A DNA stretch of 64,000 bases from Xanthomonas translucens pv. cerealis (lineage in GTDB: Bacteria > Pseudomonadota > Gammaproteobacteria > Xanthomonadales > Xanthomonadaceae). This document shows, piece by piece, positions 55,464 to 64,000 of the stretch. The translations under genes were made by a program, and so were the position numbers. The notes below the pieces were generated by a model. It was not told where the DNA came from, did no database searches, and saw only the letters and a list, made by a program, of their open reading frames with translations. The DNA lies in NCBI RefSeq assembly GCF_006838285.1, contig NZ_CP038228.1, positions 3,782,001 through 3,846,000 on the forward strand. The letters are read 5' to 3'. Each line of letters starts with the position of its first letter. Within the stretch, counting starts at the first letter, position 1.

Positions 55464-57203
55464 CTACTTCTTGGTCTTGGCCGGTGGTTTGGCGCTGGCG
55501 CCAGCGCTGGCCGCCTCGCCATGACGCTTGGTCATCCACCACTGCTGCAACAGACCCAACGAACCGTTGGTGACCCAGTACAGCACCAGACCCGACGGCA
55601 CGAAGGCCATCATCACGCCAAACACCAGCGGCATGAACTGCATCATCCGCGCCTGCATCGGGTCCATACCCGGCGATGGCGTCAGCTTCTGCGTCAGCCA
55701 CATCACCGCCACGTTGATCACCGGCAGGATGAAGTAAGGGTCGCGCGCAGTCAGGTCCTGGATCCAGGCGAACCACGGCGCCTGGCGCAGCTCCACCGAT
55801 TCGACCAGCACCCAGTACAAGGCGAAGAAGATCGGCATCTGCACCAGCACCGGCAGGCAGCCGCCCATCGGATTGATCTTCTCCTTCTTGTACAGCTCCA
55901 TCATCGCAGTCTGGAACTTCTGCTTGTCGTCGCCGTAGCGTTCCTTGAGCTGCTGGATGCGCGGCTGGAACTTGCGCATCTTGGCCATGCTCTTGTATTG
56001 CGCGGCCGACAGCGGATACAGCATCAGCTTGAGCAGGATCACCAGGCCGACGATCGACCAGCCCCAGTTGCCGAGCAGGGTGTGCAGGTGACTCAGCACC
56101 CAGAACAGGCCCTGGCCCAGGATCGCCATCAGCGAGAAGCGGCTGTAGTCGACCACGCGGTCGAGGCCGCGCACGTTTTCCTTGGCGATCTGGTTGACCA
56201 GCTTCGGCCCGATCCACAGCCGCGCTTCGCTGCTGGCGCGCGCGCCGGGGGCCACGGTGAAGCCCGGGCCGCGCGCTTCGATCACATGCCGCGGGCCGTC
56301 GTTGGACAGCACGTACAGCGCGTCCTGGTCGGCCTGCGGGATCCAGCCGGTGAAGAAGTGGTGCTGCAGCAGCGCGATCCAGCCGCCCTTGATGGTCTGG
56401 TTGACCGGGCCGTCTTCCAGGAAATCCTTAAACGCGCGGCGCTGGTAGCCGTCCTGCGCACTGAACCAGGTAGCGCCATTGAAGCTGAAGGAATCCGGGT
56501 TGGTCATGCCGCGGCTGACGATGGTCGGCACCCGGCTCAACTTGCGGAACACGTAGCCCTGCCAGGGCTTGCTGCCCTGGTTGACGATCTCGTCCTTGAT
56601 CTGCACCGCGTAGTGGCCGCGCTGCACGGTGTAGACGCGGCGGATGCTGACGCCGTCCGGGCCGTTCCACACGAACGGCACCTGCAGCGCATCCTGGCCC
56701 CTGGCCAGCACATAGTCCTTGCCAGGCTGTTCGGGGCGGAAGCCGCCGGGGCCCGGCGACGACGAATTGTGCTCGCCGACCCAGCCGCTGGTGGCGGTGT
56801 ACGGATGCACCGGGTCTTCGGTCAGCAGCGCTACAGGCGGGCTGCCGGGCTGCTTGGTCTGCGGGAACAGCAGCAGATCCGCATCGAACACGCTGCGCCC
56901 GTCCAGGGTCAGATGCAGCACGTCGGTGGTGATGGTGACCCGCGGCGCGGCGCCGGCGGCGGCTGGCGCGGCGGTCTCGCTGGCGGCGCCGGGCACGGCT
57001 GCTGCGCCGGATTCGCTGACGCGCGGCACGGCCGGGGTGCCACTGGCGCCGGCATCGGCGTCCTGCGCGGGCGGTACCTTGGCCATGGTCGCAATGGCGG
57101 TCGCATCGGCCGCAGGCGCGGCGTGCTCCTTGTTCCACTCCATCCACAACAGGGCCGCGACCATCAGCCAGGCAAAGATCAGGAAAAGGCGGGTCTGGTT
57201 CAT
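55464..57203 (-). CDS. yidC: Membrane protein insertase YidC
   Basis: A 579-residue YidC. It has an N-terminal membrane anchor ([20 protein letters not shown]), a large periplasmic domain of about 300 residues ([20 protein letters not shown] and [20 protein letters not shown]), then the five-helix insertase core: [59 protein letters not shown] and [20 protein letters not shown]. The C-terminus is Lys-rich. Its start lies 18 bp downstream of the rnpA stop. Confidence 0.97.
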   Translation of the reverse strand: MNQTRLFLIFAWLMVAALLWMEWNKEHAAPAADATAIATMAKVPPAQDADAGASGTPAVPRVSESGAAAVPGAASETAAPAAAGAAPRVTITTDVLHLTLDGRSVFDADLLLFPQTKQPGSPPVALLTEDPVHPYTATSGWVGEHNSSSPGPGGFRPEQPGKDYVLARGQDALQVPFVWNGPDGVSIRRVYTVQRGHYAVQIKDEIVNQGSKPWQGYVFRKLSRVPTIVSRGMTNPDSFSFNGATWFSAQDGYQRRAFKDFLEDGPVNQTIKGGWIALLQHHFFTGWIPQADQDALYVLSNDGPRHVIEARGPGFTVAPGARASSEARLWIGPKLVNQIAKENVRGLDRVVDYSRFSLMAILGQGLFWVLSHLHTLLGNWGWSIVGLVILLKLMLYPLSAAQYKSMAKMRKFQPRIQQLKERYGDDKQKFQTAMMELYKKEKINPMGGCLPVLVQMPIFFALYWVLVESVELRQAPWFAWIQDLTARDPYFILPVINVAVMWLTQKLTPSPGMDPMQARMMQFMPLVFGVMMAFVPSGLVLYWVTNGSLGLLQQWWMTKRHGEAASAGASAKPPAKTKK

Positions 57204-57221
57204 CGGACAGGCAAGCTCGGC

Positions 57222-57701
57222 TCAGCCAGAAACGGATTCTGACTTGGAAGTGGGGGAAGAAGGAGGCAGCGGCGGCGGCATTGTGCCGTCCGCAGCCGGG
57301 GCCGGCAATGCGCCAGCGCGACGCAGCAGGCGCAGATAGGCCTGACGCAGCTGTTCGCCGCTGGCCTGGGCGGCGGCGCTGCGCGCCACCACCACATAGT
57401 CGCCCGGCGCCAGCCACGGCAGCAGATGCCGCGTGGCGTCGCGCAGGACGCGTTTGATGCGATTGCGGACCACGGCGCGCTTGTCGACCTTCCGCGACAC
57501 GGCCAGCCCCAGCCGCGCGCGGTGGTCCGCGCTGCGCCAGTGCAGGCTCATCAGCGGTTCGGAGCAGCGGCGTGCGGCATCGAACACGACGCGGTATTCC
57601 GCAGACGTGCGAACCCGCGCAGAGCGAGGAAATCGCCTACGCGGGTCGGGATGCGTCACGGTCCGGATTGCAGGCGCCGCCTGGGGCGGCGGCGCAATCA
57701 A
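57222..57701 (-). CDS. rnpA: Ribonuclease P protein component
   Basis: A 159-residue RnpA, longer than the usual 110-130 because of tails at both ends. The conserved core is [37 protein letters not shown] (RNR motif) and VLRDATR. The likely start is a TTG at 57699-57701, which overlaps the TGA of rpmH (TTGA) and gives [15 protein letters not shown] before the core. It aids the catalytic RNA in maturing tRNA 5' ends. The Pro/Ser-rich C-terminus is unlike E. coli RnpA. Confidence 0.93.
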   Translation of the reverse strand: MIAPPPQAAPAIRTVTHPDPRRRFPRSARVRTSAEYRVVFDAARRCSEPLMSLHWRSADHRARLGLAVSRKVDKRAVVRNRIKRVLRDATRHLLPWLAPGDYVVVARSAAAQASGEQLRQAYLRLLRRAGALPAPAADGTMPPPLPPSSPTSKSESVSG

Positions 57702-57838
57702 GCGCTAAGGCGCTTGCGGCCCTTGGCGCGGCGACGGGCCAGGATCTTGCGGCCGTCGGCGGTCGCCATACGGGCACGGAAGCCGTGGTCGCGCTTGCGC
57801 TTGAGGTTGCTGGGCTGGAATGTGCGCTTGGTGGCCAT
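57698..57838 (-). CDS. rpmH: Ribosomal protein bL34
   Basis: A 46-residue large-subunit protein: [20 protein letters not shown], then [20 protein letters not shown] and RKRLSA. This is the full bL34 sequence pattern. It opens the rpmH-rnpA-yidC operon and is transcribed away from dnaA. The stop overlaps the TTG start of rnpA. Confidence 0.98.
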   Translation of the reverse strand: MATKRTFQPSNLKRKRDHGFRARMATADGRKILARRRAKGRKRLSA

Positions 57839-57948
57839 CGGGGCGCTCTGTTCTGAATGAGGCGGAAAGAACCGGAAATTCTATAGAACCAACCGGCGTG
57901 CGGTCAACTGCTCTTTATCCGGCGCTGAGGTGGCCCCCGCGTGCAGCC

Positions 57949-57957
57949 TGTGGATGA
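57949..57957 (-). promoter_or_regulatory. DnaA-box-like site between rpmH and dnaA
   Basis: TGTGGATGA, one mismatch from the 9-mer TGTGGATAA, in the 259-bp gap before dnaA. It could serve autoregulation of dnaA. Confidence 0.55.
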
Positions 57958-58097
57958 ATCTGTGAATAGATGCAGGAAAACCATTCCCGACCCTGCGTGC
58001 CGATGGTAGTCTGGTTCATCCGTTTTCCTCTTTTCACCGGCCGAGTGCGCCGCGATATTTCGCGCCTCACGCCTGGTCTCTCAATGAATTACATCTG

Positions 58098-59435
58098 ATG
58101 GATGCTTGGCCCCGTTGCCTGGAACGTCTGGAAGCTGAATTTCCAGCCGAGGACGTTCACACCTGGTTGAAACCGCTACAAGCCGAACAGCGCCATGACA
58201 ACAGCATGGTCCTGTACGCCCCGAACGCCTTCATCGTCGAACAGGTGCGCGAGCGCTACCTGGCGCGGATCCGCGAGTTGATGACCTATTTCGCCGGCAG
58301 CGGCGAGGTGGCGCTGCAGGTCGGCTCGCGGCCGCGGGCGCCGGAGCCGGTGCCCGCGGCTGCCAGCGATGCGGCGGCCGTGCGCACGCCGCCAGCGCCG
58401 CTGGAGCCGTTCGCCGGCAACCTCGACGCGCACTACACCTTCGCCAACTTCGTCGAAGGCCGCAGCAACCAGCTCGGCCTGGCCGCGGCCACGCAGGCGG
58501 CGCAGAAACCCGGCGACCGCGCGCACAACCCGCTGCTGCTGTACGGCAGCACCGGCCTGGGCAAGACCCACCTGATGTTCGCCGCCGGCAACGCGATGCG
58601 CGAGCAGAATCCCCACGCGCGGGTCATGTACCTGCGCTCGGAACAGTTCTTCAGCGCGATGATCCGCGCGCTGCAGGACAAGACCATGGACCAGTTCAAG
58701 CGCCAGTTCCAACGAGTGGACGCGCTGCTGATCGACGACATCCAGTTCTTCGCCGGCAAGGACCGCACCCAGGAAGAGTTCTTCCACACCTTCAACGCGC
58801 TGTTCGACGGCCGCCAGCAGATCATCCTGACCTGCGACCGCTACCCGCGCGAAGTCGAGGGCCTGGAGCCGCGGCTGAAGTCGCGCCTGGCCTGGGGCCT
58901 GTCGGTGGCGATCGACCCGCCCGACTTCGAGACCCGCGCAGCGATCGTGCTGGCCAAGGCGCGCGAGCGCGGCGCCGAGATCCCCGACGACGTGGCGTTC
59001 CTGATCGCCAAGAAGATGCGCTCCAACGTGCGCGACCTGGAAGGCGCGCTCAACACGCTTGCGGCCCGCGCCAACTTCACCGGCCGCGCGATCACCACCG
59101 AGTTCGCCCAGGAAACGCTGCGCGATCTGCTGCGCGCGCAGCAGCAGGCGATCGGCATCCCCAACATCCAGAAGACCGTGGCCGACTACTACGGCCTGCA
59201 AATGAAGGACCTGCTGTCCAAGCGCCGCACCCGCTCGCTGGCGCGACCGCGGCAGGTGGCGATGGCGCTAACCAAGGAACTGACCGAACACAGTCTGCCG
59301 GAAATCGGCGATGCGTTCGCCGGCCGCGACCACACCACCGTGCTGCACGCCTGCCGCCAGATCAAGCACCTGATGGAAACCGACGGCAAGCTGCGCGAGG
59401 ACTGGGACAAGCTGATCCGCAAGTTGAGCGAGTAG
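58098..59435 (+). CDS. dnaA: Chromosomal replication initiator DnaA
   Basis: A 445-residue DnaA. Domain I (residues 1-85) is followed by a short Ala/Pro linker. Domain III has Walker [18 protein letters not shown], Walker [15 protein letters not shown], sensor 1 [20 protein letters not shown] with the Arg-finger region, and sensor 2. Domain IV ends with [20 protein letters not shown] and [20 protein letters not shown], the DnaA-box binding signature. It opens dnaA-dnaN-recF-gyrB. Confidence 0.98.
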   Translation: MDAWPRCLERLEAEFPAEDVHTWLKPLQAEQRHDNSMVLYAPNAFIVEQVRERYLARIRELMTYFAGSGEVALQVGSRPRAPEPVPAAASDAAAVRTPPAPLEPFAGNLDAHYTFANFVEGRSNQLGLAAATQAAQKPGDRAHNPLLLYGSTGLGKTHLMFAAGNAMREQNPHARVMYLRSEQFFSAMIRALQDKTMDQFKRQFQRVDALLIDDIQFFAGKDRTQEEFFHTFNALFDGRQQIILTCDRYPREVEGLEPRLKSRLAWGLSVAIDPPDFETRAAIVLAKARERGAEIPDDVAFLIAKKMRSNVRDLEGALNTLAARANFTGRAITTEFAQETLRDLLRAQQQAIGIPNIQKTVADYYGLQMKDLLSKRRTRSLARPRQVAMALTKELTEHSLPEIGDAFAGRDHTTVLHACRQIKHLMETDGKLREDWDKLIRKLSE

Positions 59436-59760
59436 CCCGGCGGGGGGGCGCCCGGCACGGCGCGGATGGGAGGCATGGCGCGCCCTCCACGACGCATGCA
59501 GACGACGCTTTGATAAAACGGTGCATGACTTCGCGACAAATCCGGTAGAAACTGTGGATAAAGTGCAGCGCGGCGGCGCAGGTAAAACTATCCACAGGTT
59601 TCCCTACCCCTACGGGGGCAGTAATACCCGGGATTGAGGGACCCAAAAATCCTTTGATTCCAGATAGTTAAGCTGCCTTTGCACCGAAAATCGCTCTACC
59701 ATCACCACCAAGCTTTTGATTTATTCCATATCTTTTTAAAGCATAGGGGCACGGAACCAC
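59436..59760. other. Candidate chromosomal origin (oriC)
   Basis: The dnaA-dnaN gap, 325 bp. It holds a perfect DnaA box TGTGGATAA (59553-59561) and an inverted near-perfect one, CTATCCACA (59588-59596). About 100 bp of AT-rich DNA follow (59641-59750, including TTTGATTTATTCCATATCTT), a plausible unwinding element next to the dnaN start. No gene is present. Confidence 0.75.
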
Positions 59761-60861
59761 ATGCGTTTCACACTGCAGCGCGAAGCCTTCCTCAAGCCAT
59801 TGGCGCAAGTCGTCAATGTGGTCGAACGCCGCCAGACCTTGCCGGTTCTGGCCAACTTCCTGGTGCAGGTGCACGACGGGCAACTGTCGCTGACCGGTAC
59901 CGACTTGGAAGTGGAAATGGTCTCGCGCATCACGGTCGACGATGCGCAGGACGGCGAAACCACGATCCCGGCACGCAAGCTGTTCGAGATCATTCGCGCG
60001 CTGCCCGACGGCAGCAAGATCACCGTGACCCAGAACGGCGACAAGATCACCGTGCAGGCCGGGCGCAGCCGCTTCACCCTGGCCACGCTGCCGGCCAACG
60101 ATTTCCCGTCGGTCGACGAAGTCGAAGCCACCGAGCGGGTGCTTGTGGCGGAAGCGGCGCTGAAGGAGCTGATCGAGCGCACCGCGTTCGCGATGGCGCA
60201 GCAGGACGTGCGCTACTACCTCAACGGCTTGTTGTTCGACCTGCACGACCAGACCCTGCGCTGCGTGGCCACCGACGGCCACCGCCTGGCGCTGTGCGAG
60301 ACCGCGCTGGAAAACGCCAGCGGCGCCAAGCGCCAGATCATCGTGCCGCGCAAGGGCGTGACCGAACTGCAGCGGTTGCTGGAAGGCGGCGATCGCGAGG
60401 TCGAGCTTGAAGTCGGGCGCAGCCACGTGCGGGTCAAGCGCGATGATGTCACCTTCACCTCGAAGCTGATCGACGGCCGTTTCCCCGATTACGAAGCGGT
60501 GATCCCGATTGGCGCCGACCGCGAGGTCAAGCTGGATCGCGAAGCGCTGCGCGCCGCACTCCAGCGTGCTGCGATCCTGTCCAACGAGAAGTACCGCGGC
60601 GTGCGCGTGGAAGTCTCGCCGGGCCAGCTGAAGATCAGTGCGCACAACCCCGAGCAGGAAGAAGCGCAGGAAGAGATCGAGGCTGACACCAAGGTCAGCG
60701 ACTTGGCGATCGGCTTCAACGTCAACTACCTGCTTGACGCGCTGTCGGCGCTGCGCGAGGAGTTCATCGTGATCCAGCTGCGCGATGCGAACTCCTCGGC
60801 CCTGGTACGCGAGGCCAGTAGCGCCCGCTCACGCCACGTGGTGATGCCGCTGCGCCTGTGA
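59761..60861 (+). CDS. dnaN: DNA polymerase III beta subunit (sliding clamp)
   Basis: A 366-residue beta clamp with three similar domains. Start: MRFTLQREAFLKPLAQVVNV. Other segments are VVERRQTLPVLANFLVQV, DLEVEMVSRI, RYYLNGLLFDL with CVATDGHRLALCE, KLIDGRFPDYEAVIPIGADR, and the C-terminal RSRHVVMPLRL at the hydrophobic protein-binding pocket. It is followed by a parS site and an intrinsic terminator. Confidence 0.98.
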   Translation: MRFTLQREAFLKPLAQVVNVVERRQTLPVLANFLVQVHDGQLSLTGTDLEVEMVSRITVDDAQDGETTIPARKLFEIIRALPDGSKITVTQNGDKITVQAGRSRFTLATLPANDFPSVDEVEATERVLVAEAALKELIERTAFAMAQQDVRYYLNGLLFDLHDQTLRCVATDGHRLALCETALENASGAKRQIIVPRKGVTELQRLLEGGDREVELEVGRSHVRVKRDDVTFTSKLIDGRFPDYEAVIPIGADREVKLDREALRAALQRAAILSNEKYRGVRVEVSPGQLKISAHNPEQEEAQEEIEADTKVSDLAIGFNVNYLLDALSALREEFIVIQLRDANSSALVREASSARSRHVVMPLRL

Positions 60862-60879
60862 CCGTCGCTCGACATACTG

Positions 60880-60895
60880 TGTTCCACGTGGAACA
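60880..60895. other. parS centromere site 1
   Basis: TGTTCCACGTGGAACA, a perfect 16-bp palindrome matching the ParB-binding consensus, 18 bp after dnaN. Confidence 0.9.
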
Positions 60896-60902
60896 CAGAG
60901 AG

Positions 60903-60932
60903 AAACCCGGCTCAAGCGCCGGGTTTTCTTTT
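60903..60932 (+). terminator. Intrinsic terminator after dnaN
   Basis: AACCCGGC (60904-60911), loop TCAAGC, GCCGGGTT (60918-60925), then TTCTTTT. A good rho-independent terminator, so recF and gyrB may need their own promoter. Confidence 0.85.
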
Positions 60933-60973
60933 GCCCGGGATTCGGCAGGCGTTTTCGACGCCATCAATGCTCC

Positions 60974-61000
60974 CTTGTGGGAGCGACTTCAGTCGCGACG
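60974..61000. repeat. REP-like palindrome between dnaN and recF
   Basis: CTTGTGGGAGCGACTTCAGT with CGCGACGG. The 363-bp dnaN-recF gap holds this element, parS site 1 and the terminator; the remainder (61000-61224) presumably contains the recF promoter. Confidence 0.85.
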
Positions 61001-61224
61001 GGCTCTCCCCGCGCAGTTTGATGTCTTCAGGGATAGCCAAAGGATTCGCTAGATGGCTTCGCAGGCACCCACACGCCTGCGCCGTCAATCGCATCAAACC
61101 AACCCCGCAACCCAAGCTGCGCTCCCCACACGACGTTCGCACCGGCTTTGGGTATGCTGCCGCCCTGCACCCATGAGCCGACCCGCGTGCGCCCGGTGCG
61201 AGCGCCCTCGCCCCGATTCCCCGC

Positions 61225-64000
<2,776 letters not shown>

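Overview
The window is high-GC DNA (roughly 68-70% by eye) from a Xanthomonas-type gammaproteobacterium. Evidence for this is the replication-origin gene order, the CUT-style xylan locus (TonB receptor, GPH symporter, GH43, GH10, GH3, XylR, XylA), and the many short palindromes of the type TGTAGGAGCGGCTTCAGCCGCGA found in Xanthomonas intergenic DNA. The number of decayed genes would suit an early-branching or host-restricted lineage, but the species cannot be fixed from this sequence alone.

Layout. 1-3.7 kb: an Oar-like TonB-dependent receptor (3' end outside the window) and a LacI-type regulator. 4.1-9.7 kb: a lipoprotein gene with an apparent frameshift, plsB, and small conserved genes (DUF488, YdcH-like, a secreted protein). 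9.7-27.3 kb: the xylan, xylo-oligosaccharide and glucuronate region. It holds GH43, a sugar symporter, a GH10 xylanase, a lactonase, uxuB, a GH3 enzyme, a GH43 enzyme with an internal deletion, a LacI-type XylR candidate and xylA. Three copies of a TGGTAGCGCTATCA-type operator lie at the matching promoters. uxaC, the mannonate dehydratase and one TonB receptor are only remnants, so the glucuronate branch is broken within this locus. A low-GC block at 17.2-18.5 kb interrupts the region. It carries three small genes on one strand separated by two 60-bp attC sites, with no integrase in the window, and is flanked by 61-bp hairpin repeats. A SymE-like toxin gene lies next to it.

27.5-36.7 kb: a broken ttcA, rdgC, a YgjP-like metallopeptidase, an alpha/beta hydrolase overlapping hemH, a SYLF-domain protein, tatABC, a membrane protein and a glutamine amidotransferase. 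36.9-42.1 kb: an orphan GspE ATPase and glyQ/glyS; glyS carries an in-frame palindromic repeat. 42.5-53.8 kb: rep helicase, tdk, a Sel1-like protein, opgD, a decayed gene, mutM, an EF-hand protein overlapping a desaturase gene, an ABC ATPase and an unknown gene whose first codons are cut off by a 4-bp duplication.

54-64 kb is the chromosomal origin: mnmE, yidC, rnpA and rpmH run leftward, and dnaA, dnaN, recF and gyrB run rightward. A DnaA-box and AT-rich oriC candidate lies between dnaA and dnaN. Three parS sites lie between dnaN and the end of recF, two of them inside the recF reading frame.

The best candidate for something undescribed is the integrase-less cassette array with its flanking hairpin repeats. 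Next are the pattern of selective decay around intact xylan operators and the repeat that has become coding sequence in glyS.
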